DNA of 64,000 nt from Mycoplasmopsis gallinacea (GTDB lineage Bacteria; Bacillota_I; Bacilli_A; Mycoplasmatales; Metamycoplasmataceae). The position numbers and the translations under genes are program-made. Where the stretch lies: positions 1,116,001-1,180,000 of the forward strand of contig NZ_CP047225.1 of NCBI RefSeq assembly GCF_012220205.1, written 5' to 3'. A model generated the notes under the pieces. It saw only the letters and a program-made list of their open reading frames with translations, searched no databases and was not told the origin of the DNA. The stretch's first letter is position 1, and each line of letters begins with the position of its first letter. Positions 21,627 to 33,341 of this stretch are shown here, piece by piece.

Positions 21627-21932
21627 ATGATTGAAACAGTTACAAAATTATTTGAAGATGCACCAAATGCAGTACAACAAGCTGCTACTAGCTCAGATTC
21701 ATCATTAAAAGTTGGTCTTGTTGCTATTGGTGCTGGACTTGCAGCAATTGGTTGTTTAGGAACAGGTATTGGACAAGGTTTTGCTGCTGGTAAAGCAGCT
21801 GAAGCTGTTGGGAGAAACCCAGAAGCTGTAAGTAAAATCCGTACAATGCTTATTCTTGGTGATGGTATTGCTGAAACAGCCGCAATCTATGCTTTTGTTA
21901 TCGCTATTTTAATTCTTTTCGTGCTTAAATAA
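21627..21932 (+). CDS. atpE: F1Fo ATP synthase subunit c, 101 aa
   Basis: Proteolipid ring subunit. Two membrane helices are joined by the polar loop GRNPEAVSK (RNP motif). The second helix contains GDGIAETAAIYAF with the proton-binding Glu. The first helix is glycine-rich (GAGLAAIGCLGTGIGQGFAAG). An N-terminal extension of ~25 residues precedes helix 1, longer than the 70-80 aa of most bacteria and usual for mycoplasmas. GGAGG ribosome site. Confidence 0.95.
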   Translation: MIETVTKLFEDAPNAVQQAATSSDSSLKVGLVAIGAGLAAIGCLGTGIGQGFAAGKAAEAVGRNPEAVSKIRTMLILGDGIAETAAIYAFVIAILILFVLK

Positions 21933-21934
21933 TA

Positions 21935-22507
21935 ATGACAACATTAGTTACAAAATTATTTGCTGTTGATACCCCTAAATCAGCAACTGAGGGGCTTCAA
22001 GAAAAATTCAGCACTTTATTCCCAAGTATTCCATTAATGCTTGCTACAATTATTGCTTTTGCAATTTGTTTTGGTTTTCTCTTTTTCTTTTTATATCGTC
22101 CAGTAAGAAAAATGATTGCCAAACGTCAACAATTTATTCAAAAAAATATTGATGATGCAATTAGTTATAAGCAAGAAAGTTTGGATAAACTTAATTTAGC
22201 TAATGACAATTTGAAAAACTCACACAAGCAATCAGATATGATCATTAATAATGCTAAAATTAAAGCGGAAAAAGTTATCGATCGCTATACTAAAAAAGCA
22301 AAAGATGATGCACGTAGATTAATTGAAGAAACCAATTTAGACATTCAGGCTCAACAAAGAGAATTTGACAAAAATTCTAAAAAATACATTACCGAAGTGG
22401 CTGTAGAGCTTGCTAACAAAATTCTTAAACGTGAAATTTCAAAATCTACACAAAAAGAAATTATTGATGAATTCTTAAAAGATAACAGTCCAATTGAGGA
22501 TATTTAA
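21935..22507 (+). CDS. atpF: F1Fo ATP synthase subunit b, 190 aa
   Basis: Peripheral stalk subunit. One membrane helix (MLATIIAFAICFGFLFFFLY, ~residues 35-54) is followed by a long charged coiled-coil helix with many Lys, Glu and Gln residues and a final amphipathic part (VAVELANKILKREISKSTQ) that binds delta. In mycoplasmas subunit b often has a cleavable or lipidated N-terminus; no Cys lipobox is seen here. It starts 2 bases after atpE and its stop overlaps the atpH ATG (TAATG). Confidence 0.92.
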   Translation: MTTLVTKLFAVDTPKSATEGLQEKFSTLFPSIPLMLATIIAFAICFGFLFFFLYRPVRKMIAKRQQFIQKNIDDAISYKQESLDKLNLANDNLKNSHKQSDMIINNAKIKAEKVIDRYTKKAKDDARRLIEETNLDIQAQQREFDKNSKKYITEVAVELANKILKREISKSTQKEIIDEFLKDNSPIEDI

Positions 22508-23055
22508 TGTACGTTAAAGCTAACCCTAATGGGTATGCACTAGCTCTTTTTGAACTTGTTAAAGAGCAAAAAAACTTTGAAGAAATTCATCAACAAATGA
22601 AAACACTTCGTGAAATTATTGATAAAAATCCTGAACTTATTTTGTATTGAAAAAATGCAAATATCTCACTTAAAGATAAATGAAGTTTAGTTGATGAAAT
22701 TTTGCAAGGATTTGACAAACTCATTATTAATACTTGCAAGGTTATTATTGAACGTAGAGCTTCATTTATGATGAAAAAAATTGTTACTCACTACTTGAAA
22801 CTTTCAAATGAGGTGCTTAACATTCTCTTTGCTAAAGTTATCACAGCTTTTGAACTTGATGAAGCAACAATTGAAAAAATTAAAAATAAACTAGAAAATC
22901 AAACTAATAAAAAAATTGAAATTCTCACTGAAATTAATCCAGATTTAATTTCAGGGTTTCAAATTGTTTTTGATACTGAGTTGTATCAAAGAAACTACAA
23001 AAATGACTTATTAAACTTAAAAAATCAAATTATCAATGATGAAAGGGGGAGATAA
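22507..23055 (+). CDS. atpH: F1Fo ATP synthase subunit delta, 182 aa
   Basis: It links the peripheral stalk to the top of F1. The N-terminal helical bundle begins NPNGYALALFELVKEQKNF, equivalent to the usual YAxALFxxA motif. The C-terminal part ends EINPDLISGFQIVFDTELYQRN, matching the P-x-(L/I)-I-G-G-x-x-(I/V) element of delta subunits. Two TGA(Trp) codons occur near residues 48 and 60. Confidence 0.9.
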
Positions 23056-23058
23056 AAT

Positions 23059-24642
23059 ATGGCCAATCGTTTAGATGATATTTCAGCAATTATTAAAGAA
23101 CGTATTCGTCACTTAGATGAAAGAGTGCATCATACCGAAATTGGAAAAGTTATTTCAATTGGTGATGGAATTGCGCTTGTAAGTGGGCTTGAAAAAGTCC
23201 AAAATGGTGAAATTGTTATTTTCGATAATGATATCTACGGACTTGCTATTAACCTTGAAGAAGAAGCAGTTGGGATTGCTCTTTTTGGTAATGCTAATGA
23301 TGTTTCTGAAGGTGATACAGTTAAAAGAAGTGGTGAAGTTATTTCGGTTGAAGTAGGTGATGCCCTTCTTGGTAGAGTTGTTGATTCGCTTGGAAATCCA
23401 ATTGATGGTAAAGGTGTAATTAAAGCGTCTGAAAAAAGTCAAATCTTCAAGGTTGCTTCTGGTGTAATGAGCCGTAAGGAAGTTAATCAACCACTTGAAA
23501 CAGGAATTATTGCCATTGACTCAATGATTCCGATTGGAAAAGGACAAAGGGAACTTATTATTGGTGACCGTCAAACAGGTAAAACAGCTATTGCAATTGA
23601 TACAATTATTAACCAAAAAGGTAAGGGTGTAAATTGTGTCTACGTTGCAATTGGACAAAAAAACTCTACAGTTGCTCAAATTGTGCAAAAACTTGCTGAT
23701 ACAGGAGCTTTAGAATATACTACAGTTGTTGTTTCAGGCGCTAGTGAACTTGCTCCTCAACAATACATCGCTCCTTATACCGGAGTTACTATTGCTGAGT
23801 TTTGAATGAAACAAGGAAAAGACGTGCTTATTGTGTATGATGATCTTTCTAAGCATGCTATTGCTTACCGTACACTTTCACTTCTTCTTAGACGTCCACC
23901 AGGTCGTGAAGCTTACCCAGGAGATGTTTTCTATCTTCACTCACAATTACTTGAGCGTGCAGCTCGTTTAAACCAAAAATATGGAGGTGGGTCAATCACT
24001 GCCCTTCCAATTATTGAAACTCTTCAAGGTGATATTTCAGCTTATATCCCTACAAACGTTATCTCGATTACTGATGGTCAAATTTTCACCCGTGAAAATT
24101 TATTCAACTCAGGACAAAGACCTGCAGTTGATGTTGGTTTCTCAGTTAGTCGGGTAGGGTCAGCAGCTCAAACTAAAGCTATGAAAAGTGTAGTTGGTTC
24201 ATTAAAATTAGAACTTGCTCAATATAATGAAATGCTTGCTTTTGCTCAATTCGGTTCGGATTTAGATGATTCAACTAAAACTATCTTAAATCACGGGGCA
24301 AAAGTTTATGAACTTCTTAAACAAGAACAATATTTCCCAATTTCACAAGTTGTGCAAATTATGCTTCTTTTAGGGGTTAAAGAAAGAATTATTAACCCTT
24401 TACCAAAAGAATACATGCATGAATATCGTTACCGTGTAATGTCATTTATTAATTCAACTCCTGAAGGTAAACTTATTGAATCAGAAATTACAGATACTGG
24501 AGTAATTAGTGAAGCAAATTACAAATTAATGGAAGCAACATTGGTTGATATTGTCACCGAAATTATTGCAACTATTCCAAATTACGATCCAAAAATGTAT
24601 AAAGCTTTTCCATCAAAATACTTAAAAAATAAGGCTAATTAA
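23059..24642 (+). CDS. atpA: F1Fo ATP synthase subunit alpha, 527 aa
   Basis: Non-catalytic nucleotide-binding subunit of F1. Walker A is [13 protein letters not shown] (~residues 172-184). The arginine finger region is present as [20 protein letters not shown]. The N-terminal beta-barrel starts [16 protein letters not shown]. Length is normal. The frame crosses a TGA(Trp) at 23803. AAAGGGGGAG precedes the start, which lies 3 bases after atpH. Confidence 0.97.
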
Positions 24643-25487
24643 TGTCAAATTTAAATGCTTTAAAAAATAGAATTGCAGTAGTAACTAACACTAAAAAAAT
24701 CACTAATGCAATGCAATTAGTGGCTGCTTCAAAACTTAGAAGAGCTAGAGAACAAGCTGAAAAAGTTAAATCATACCAAGATATTCTTGAACTTACCTTT
24801 CACGATTTAATTACAAACATTTCTCCTAATGATTTTAAAAGTGTCTTCCCTTCAAATGATGAAGTAGAAAATTCACTTTATATTGTAATTACTAGTGATT
24901 TAGGGCTTTGTGGTTCATATAACTCAAACATTGTGCACTTAATTGAAAACAAAATTAAACCAAATGATAAATTAATTGTTTTAGGAACCAAAGGTTTAGG
25001 GATGTTATCTGAGAAATTCAAAAACAACATCGTGGATCATTACACCAACTATGGAGATACAGTTCCATACAAAATTGGTGACAAAATTACCAAGCTTGCT
25101 TTAAAGCTTTATCACGAAAAACAAATTAGAAACATAAATCTTGTTTATACAAAATTTATTAACAATATCTCGCAAGAAGCGGAAGTGAAAAAGATTTTTC
25201 CTTTCGATATTAGCAATGATTCAAGATATGTAAGTTATGTGGAATTTGAACCTAATCCTGAAACCATTTTAAAAAACTCAATTCCGCTTTATATTGCAAG
25301 TATGATTTATACCTTAGGAACAGCTTCAAAAGTTTCTGAACTTGCAGCTCGTAGAAATGCTATGGAAAATGCTACAGATAATGCTGAAGATCTAATTCAA
25401 GCTCTTTCACTTGAATTTAACAGAAGTAGACAAAGCATTATTACACAAGAAATTAACGAAATTGTATCTGGAGCAGATGCAACATAA
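24642..25487 (+). CDS. atpG: F1Fo ATP synthase subunit gamma, 281 aa
   Basis: Central rotor shaft. The N-terminal helix carries KNRIAVVTNTKKITNAMQLVAASKLRRA, the standard gamma start, followed by ITSDLGLCGSYN. The C-terminal helix holds AARRNAMENATDNAEDLIQ near the end. Length fits. Its ATG overlaps the atpA stop by one base. Confidence 0.96.
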   Translation: MSNLNALKNRIAVVTNTKKITNAMQLVAASKLRRAREQAEKVKSYQDILELTFHDLITNISPNDFKSVFPSNDEVENSLYIVITSDLGLCGSYNSNIVHLIENKIKPNDKLIVLGTKGLGMLSEKFKNNIVDHYTNYGDTVPYKIGDKITKLALKLYHEKQIRNINLVYTKFINNISQEAEVKKIFPFDISNDSRYVSYVEFEPNPETILKNSIPLYIASMIYTLGTASKVSELAARRNAMENATDNAEDLIQALSLEFNRSRQSIITQEINEIVSGADAT

Positions 25488-25492
25488 AATAG

Positions 25493-27311
<1,819 letters not shown>

Positions 27312-27317
27312 TAATTA

Positions 27318-27355
27318 ATTACCATTCCTTGTATCATAAGGAATGGTTTTTGTTT
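27318..27355 (+). terminator. rho-independent terminator of the ATP synthase operon
   Basis: Perfect 10-base stem ACCATTCCTT (27321-27330) / AAGGAATGGT (27338-27347) followed by TTTTTGTTTT. Confidence 0.9.
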
Positions 27356-27356
27356 T

Positions 27357-27406
27357 GCTTTTTAGGCCGCTAAGGCGCTTTACCCTGTGTGCAAGGCCTA
27401 AAAAGC
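27357..27406. other. perfect 12-bp inverted repeat with a GC-rich loop
   Basis: Arms GCTTTTTAGGCC (27357-27368) and GGCCTAAAAAGC (27395-27406) pair perfectly around a 26-base loop rich in G and C (CGCTAAGGCG..CCTGTGTGC). This is unusual for the surrounding sequence. There is no T-run directly after it on either strand, so it does not look like a simple terminator. I cannot assign it: a small structured RNA or a mobile-element end are options. Confidence 0.45.
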
Positions 27407-27415
27407 AGTTATATA

Positions 27416-27435
27416 ACCTTTCCCACTTAGTAACA
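27416..27435 (+). repeat. 20-base intergenic repeat, copy 1
   Basis: The sequence acctttcccacttagtaaca recurs as an exact reverse complement at 62939-62958, next to the 23S rRNA terminator. Related TTTCCCA(C/G)TT motifs cluster at 62770-62885. Both copies are in non-coding DNA. Confidence 0.6.
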
Positions 27436-27460
27436 TTAAATTTGCAAGGTGACAAACAAA

Positions 27461-27492
27461 AACCAAGCTTAGAATCTAAGCTTGGATTTTTA
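27461..27492. terminator. bidirectional terminator-like hairpin
   Basis: Stem CCAAGCTTAG (27463-27472) / CTAAGCTTGG (27476-27485) with T-rich sequence on both sides. On the minus strand it follows the 28-codon gene at 27500-27586. Confidence 0.75.
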
Positions 27493-27499
27493 CCTTTAT

Positions 27500-27586
27500 T
27501 TATTTCTTAATGCGAGAAAAGAGTATCATTAATGCTAAAATCAAGCAAATGACAACCATTATGCATACTGCAAGTATTAAAACCAT
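27500..27586 (-). CDS. 28-aa single-helix membrane microprotein
   Basis: Too short for routine gene calling, but it has the parts of a gene. A strong ribosome site (GAAAGGAAGGG) ends 4 bases before the ATG. The product is almost wholly hydrophobic (MVLILAVCIMVVICLILALM, then ILFSRIKK), so it is one membrane helix with a basic cytoplasmic end. It stops at TAA 27500 and a hairpin terminator follows. A GGTATATG element upstream could serve as an extended -10. I recognise no family. It could be a small membrane regulator or a toxin-like peptide; function unknown. Confidence 0.6.
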   Translation of the reverse strand: MVLILAVCIMVVICLILALMILFSRIKK

Positions 27587-27629
27587 TTTCCCTTCCTTTC
27601 TCACTGATAAGCATATACCAATAATTTTA

Positions 27630-27664
27630 AACAAAAAAACCTTAGAGAGAAGCCTCTAAGGTTA
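27630..27664 (-). terminator. rho-independent terminator after rpmE
   Basis: Stem AACCTTAGAG / CTCTAAGGTT followed by seven T on the minus strand. Confidence 0.85.
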
Positions 27665-27685
27665 AAAATTTAAATAAATTTTAAA

Positions 27686-27895
27686 TTATTGAGCTTTTTT
27701 AGCAAGACGTTTGTTAAATGCATCAATTCTTCCTGTTGCTTTAACTTGTGTTCTGTTTCCTGTGTAAACTGGGTGGCAACCTGAACATACGTCAACTGCG
27801 AATGATGATTTTGTAGATTTAAAGTTAAAAGCTTTATCACATGTAGAGCATTTTACACTAACTTCAACGTATTTTGGGTGGATATCTTTTTTCAT
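27686..27895 (-). CDS. rpmE: 50S ribosomal protein L31, 69 aa
   Basis: The start MKKDIHPKYVEVSVKCSTC and the second pair in VCSGCHPVYTGN give the four Cys of the zinc-binding L31 type. The end TGRIDAFNKRLAKK is typical. It lies 19 bases downstream of rpsD with GGAGA as ribosome site and is probably cotranscribed with it. Confidence 0.96.
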   Translation of the reverse strand: MKKDIHPKYVEVSVKCSTCDKAFNFKSTKSSFAVDVCSGCHPVYTGNRTQVKATGRIDAFNKRLAKKAQ

Positions 27896-27914
27896 AAATA
27901 TATCTCCTTTTTAA

Positions 27915-28514
27915 CTATTTTGAGTAGAACTCAACAACTAATGCATCTTTAATTTCTGGATGCAATTCGTTTCTTTCTGGTAAACGATCTAATGTTACTT
28001 TGAAGTCTTTTCTTGTAAGTCATGCTGAAGCAGCTTTAGCTTCCATTGAATCAAGAATTTGTTGATTTTTTTGTGATTTTTCTTTTAATTCTACTACATC
28101 ATTTACACTAACAACCATTGAAGGAATGTTAGCTTTTTTACCGTTTAATGTAAAGTGACCGTGGTTTACTAATTGACGAGCTTGTCTTCTTGTAGAAGCA
28201 AATCCAGCACGGTATACTAAGTTGTCTAAACGAACTTCTAATAATTGAAGTAAGTTTGTACCTGTAACACCTTTGATTTTAATAGCTTTTTGGAAAGTTT
28301 TAACAAGTTGTTTTTCACTAACTCCGTAAAGGTGTTTAACTTTTTGTTTTTCGTATAAGTGTAATCCGTAATCTGAAAGTTTTACTCTTTTGTTTCCGTG
28401 TTGTCCAGGTGCATAAGTTCTTTTTCTACCTTTTGCAAATTCTTTTCCTGTTTCAAGAATTGAAAAACCTAAACGACGTGATTTTTTAAATACAGGACCT
28501 GTATATCTTGACAT
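27915..28514 (-). CDS. rpsD: 30S ribosomal protein S4, 199 aa
   Basis: Primary 16S rRNA binding protein. [19 protein letters not shown] at the start, [14 protein letters not shown], and the S4 RNA-binding domain [42 protein letters not shown] are intact (the last split over residues ~90-132). An in-frame TGA(Trp) at ~28020 precedes the tail [25 protein letters not shown]. Length 199 is standard. Confidence 0.97.
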
Positions 28515-28520
28515 GTTTTT

Positions 28521-28543
28521 CCTCTTTTCTGCATAAAGAGAGG
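28521..28543 (-). promoter_or_regulatory. hairpin that may hide the rpsD ribosome binding site
   Basis: In the rpsD leader, CCTCTCTTT pairs with AAAAGAGG across a short loop. The 3' arm AAGAGG is the only Shine-Dalgarno candidate, 6 bases before the ATG. S4 is an autoregulator of its own synthesis in other bacteria; a repressor site here is inference. Confidence 0.35.
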
Positions 28544-28872
28544 GTTTATTTCTAGCTAGATAAATTTAATTTAATGCTTTCAATTTAGCAGCAAATTTAC
28601 TTACAAAATTTAACATATTAAATTTACTTACCAACCATAATAAACTGCTGTTATTTATGCTTATTTATTTTATCAAATCTTGCGCTTTAGCAAAATAAAA
28701 AAAGATAAAAGAATTTTATTTAAAAATTGGAAAAGTGACGCGCAAGTTAAGTGTCAAAAAAATAACAATGCTTTTTTAATGTTTAAATTATAAAAAAATT
28801 AGAGCTAAAAATGAATAAATACTGACAAAGGTAAAATCAAAATTGCAAGCCCTTGTGGCTTGTTTTCTTATA

Positions 28873-28915
28873 AATTTTGAAGTTCTTTTGCTTCTTTTCT
28901 CCGAAAGAAAAGAAG
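28873..28915. repeat. direct repeat copy 1 with internal hairpin
   Basis: About 42 bases are identical to 29068-29110. The core CTTCTTTTCT..AGAAAAGAAG forms a hairpin. Weaker similarity extends about 90 bases downstream in both copies (CGCAAT...TGTAACAAAAGA, then AAACTGA(C/T)ATT), so the full unit is about 195 bases. Confidence 0.7.
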
Positions 28916-29067
28916 GCCTGTGCGGCAGCGCAATCTTTGAATCTGTAACAAAAGATAGACATAGAACAATACAGCGATAAACTGACATTACACATCAAAT
29001 GGGCTTCAACCACAAAAATCTAGTTTAGCGCTTAAATACCAAGCTTTCTTTTATTGCTATTAATTTG

Positions 29068-29110
29068 AATTTTGAAGTTCTTTTGCTTCTTTTCTCCGAA
29101 AGAAAAGAAG
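29068..29110. repeat. direct repeat copy 2 with internal hairpin
   Basis: Second copy of the unit at 28873, 195 bases away, carrying an extra AGAAG duplication at its end and followed by the same CGCAA...TGTAACAAAAGA tract. It lies on the 3' side of the IS30 transposase. Confidence 0.7.
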
Positions 29111-29269
29111 AGAAGGCCGCGTGCCAACGCAATTAATGTATTTGTAACAAAAGACTGTCATTACAAGACTATTCTTATTTAAACTGATATTTACACAAAA
29201 AATAGTTTTTCTTCACATAAATTTGGTTTAGGTCATCATTCTTGAACTTAGCATTTATTGATATTAATT

Positions 29270-30448
29270 TTAATTTTCTATTGCTAATATTCTTTTGTAT
29301 TCATCGATTTGTTCTTTGATTCAAAACACGTATTCTTGTGTGAGTGAATTGAAACTTTTACCCTTCGGAATAAATCTTCTAATGTATCTATGAGCATTTT
29401 CAATTGAACCTTTTTGATACGAAGCATAAGGTTTACATTTAAATAACTTTTTCTTACCTACCACTTTATGAAGAAGTGTGTTTTCACTACCGTTATCTAC
29501 TGTTAAGGTTTTTATTTCGAGATTGTATTTTCTTATTAACATCCTTAATGCTTTGTTAATTGATTTTGCATCTCTTTTTGTTAAAGCAATGTATAACTCT
29601 CTAGTTTTACGATCTAAAAGTGTGAAAAGAACAAACTTATCTTCTCTTTTACCAACTACTGTATCAGCTTCAAAATGACCTTTTTCTAATCTTAAATTTG
29701 CTTCTTTAGGTCTATATTTTACGTCTCTAGCGTGTATCAATGACCTTTTACCTTGCTTTAATGTAGTTTTTGTATAACCACCTCTTGATAAATATAAAAG
29801 CGGGTCAAAAGAAAGTTTTATTCTTTGTTGCTTTAGAGCTTTGTAAACTGTGCTAAATGTAGGACAAAAAGCATTTTGATTTGTTTGTTTAAACGAGTTA
29901 ATCATAAACTTAACAGACATTTTACATTTAATGTTTTTAGAGTTTTTGCTTGCTTTTTTTCTTAATTCTTTAGTTACATCGTTTCAATATTTCTTAAAGT
30001 GACTTCACTTATTTTTTTGTGATTCTGACACTATCATTAACCTTTTGGTTTTATAACTAAGCAAATGATTTGATAGTTTTCTGAACGAGAGAAATTTAGT
30101 TATAAAAATTTTAGATCCGCAAATTTTGCAAATAACTTTATTTTTTAGGCTTTTATGATAGTCATTTTTTTCAATCATTATTTCCATTTTTTGCTTAACC
30201 GTTCTAGATTGATAACCAAAATATTTCGCCGCTTTTGATACTGAATTCAACAATAGAACTTTCAAAATAATTTCCCACATTAAGAGTATAGATATTTGTT
30301 TATCTCTAAGCAACCTTTTAGACGAAACATTTGAGTGAAGACGTTTTATCTCATCATCAGATTCTTTGATGATGAAGTGACGGAAGTTTTCAGCATTATT
30401 TTTTACACAAATAATATTTTGTTTAGATAAATCTATTAATTTTTTCAT
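29270..30448 (-). CDS. IS30-family transposase, 392 aa
   Basis: A DDE transposase with the IS30 pattern: GHFEADTVVGKRE (first Asp), LTVDNGSENTLL (second Asp) and YASYQKGSIENAHRYIRRFIPKG (Glu), the last equivalent to the YxSxxxGxxENxNxxxRxxxPKG box. The N-terminal ~170 residues hold a helix-turn-helix-like segment (SVSKAAKYFGYQSRTVKQKM) and a Cys pair CKICGSKIF. The frame is complete, with TGA read as Trp at ~30005 and 29321, so it is adapted to the mycoplasma code and may be active. The tail is EYKRILAIEN. Confidence 0.92.
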
Positions 30449-30500
30449 ATAATAAAAATGTGTCCTTTCTATTTAGCATTATTATTTTACACAATGGACA
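29270..30500 (-). mobile_element. IS30-family insertion sequence (ends not resolved)
   Basis: One intact transposase gene flanked by AT-rich DNA between rpsD and the M42 peptidase. Upstream of the transposase, TGTGTCC (minus, ~30492-30498) and GGACACA (~30461-30467) form a short inverted pair. I could not find a matching terminal inverted repeat on the 3' side, so the outer ends and target duplication are not defined. The given limits are approximate. Confidence 0.65.
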
Positions 30501-30502
30501 CA

Positions 30503-30540
30503 AAAAAGTCACACGCATTAAATTTGCGTGTGACTTTTCT
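30503..30540 (-). terminator. rho-independent terminator after the M42 peptidase gene
   Basis: Stem AAAAGTCACACGCA (30504-30516 region) / TGCGTGTGACTTTT with a T-run on the minus strand. Strong and symmetric. Confidence 0.85.
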
Positions 30541-30580
30541 AATTTATAAAAAGAATTTTATTCTTTTATCCCTATATTTA

Positions 30581-31666
30581 TTATTTATAACTTAATTTAT
30601 CGTGCTCTTCTGGACTATATGATTTAATAAATTCTGTCATTAAATCAACTGTAGCTTGAATATCTACAAGTGATGCAAGTCCGATTGGACTGTGAAGATA
30701 TCTTTGTGGAATTGAGATAGTCATAACGGCTGCTCCACCGCATCCGTATTGAAGTTCAGCAGCATCTGTACCACCACCTTCAGCTACATATTTGTAAGCA
30801 GGAATGTCTTTAGCTTTAGCTACATTCATTACATAATTAATTAATTTCGGATCAGGTAATGTTCCACCATCTTTAACAAGGATGCTTACACCTTTTCCAA
30901 GCACTGGTGTTCCAGGAATACATCCTGTTGTATCATGAGCAGCTCCTGTATCAACTGCAAAAGCAACATCAGGATTAATGATGCTTACAGATGTTTTAGC
31001 ACCTCTAGTCCCAACTTCTTCTTGAACTGTTCCAACTAAATAAACATCACAATCAAGTTCTAAATCAGCAATGTTATTTGCAATAGCTTCAAGCGCTGTA
31101 ACTCCAGCACGGTTATCCATCGATTTACCACCAATGATGTTATTTGCAAATTCAATTGTTTCACCAGCAATGTAAATTGGATCTCCAATTGCAATTCCAG
31201 CTTTTGTAACTTCTTCATCACTTGTAAATCCTAAGTCAACAAAAAGTTCTTTAGCTTCAATTGCTTTAGTGAATTTTTCTCTTTCTAAAATGTGAATTGA
31301 AGTGTGTCCAAAAACTCCAACAAATCTTTTTCCTTCAGATTGAGTTACCACAGTTGCTTTAGTACCAATTACAACATTTGGTCATACTCCACCAACTGTA
31401 GTTACCATAATGTTCCCATTTTTTTGGATGCTTCTAACCATGTATCCAACTTCATCCATGTGAGCTGCTAACATAACTTTTGGAGCATTTTCTCTTTTTG
31501 ATTTTTTGAAGAAAATAACTGAGCCAAGAGCATCTCTTGAAATTTCAAAACCACTTTTGATTGATTTTTTAAGCTCATTCACAATTGGTTCTTCAAAACG
31601 AGAAATAGCTTCAATGTTCATGTAAACATTAAGTCTTTCTGCTAATTTTGAGTATTTTTTATCCAT
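30581..31666 (-). CDS. M42-family metalloaminopeptidase (glutamyl/deblocking aminopeptidase), 361 aa
   Basis: Cytoplasmic peptide-trimming enzyme with two metal ions. Ligands and catalytic residues are visible: AAHMDEVGYMV (His, Asp), GGKSMDNRAGV (bridging Asp), VGTVQEEVGTRGA (Glu pair), FAVDTG (Asp) and RYLHSPIG (His). Length matches the family. It lies 63 bases downstream of the GH1 gene on the same strand, with its own ribosome site AAAGAGG and a terminator. It probably supplies amino acids from imported peptides. Confidence 0.92.
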
Positions 31667-31729
31667 AAATAAACCTCTTTAATAAATATTGTTTTTAATT
31701 AATTCAATTTTATAGAAATATTTAGAAAA

Positions 31730-33166
<1,437 letters not shown>

Positions 33167-33262
33167 TTTTCTTGCTCCTTAAATTAAATTCATTGTTATT
33201 AAAATTTTAAATTATTTTGGTTTTTAAAGCTAATAAATTGTGCTTTTCCCATACTTATTAGG

Positions 33263-33292
33263 TACAAAATAACCTTCAATATTTGGTATAAT
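33263..33292 (+). promoter_or_regulatory. promoter of the giant lipase-like gene
   Basis: TTTGGTATAAT with a perfect TATAAT at 33287-33292 and a TG-type extension, and a weak -35 (TACAAA, 33263-33268) 18 bases before it. The start codon is at 33342 behind AAAGGGG. Confidence 0.6.
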
Positions 33293-33341
33293 TTAAATTA
33301 AAATAAGGGAATAAAAAATAATCAAATTTTAAAGGGGATTT

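Larger units (their letters stand above)
28544..29269. other. 726-base gene-poor region between rpsD and the IS30 transposase
   Basis: It holds the rpsD promoter side (a direct repeat AAATTTACTTAC at about 28594 and 28622) and two copies of a ~195-base degenerate repeat described separately. Short frames exist on the minus strand but run through the repeats and lack ribosome sites, so I call no gene. Confidence 0.5.

Noticed and set aside
28788-28988. Possible minus-strand 66-codon gene
   Set aside because: It runs through a direct repeat and its hairpin, has no ribosome site, and the second repeat copy does not keep the frame.
29150-30540. Terminal inverted repeats of the IS30 element
   Set aside because: A TGTGTCC/GGACACA pair occurs only on the transposase 5' side; nothing matching was found on the other side, so the ends were not called.
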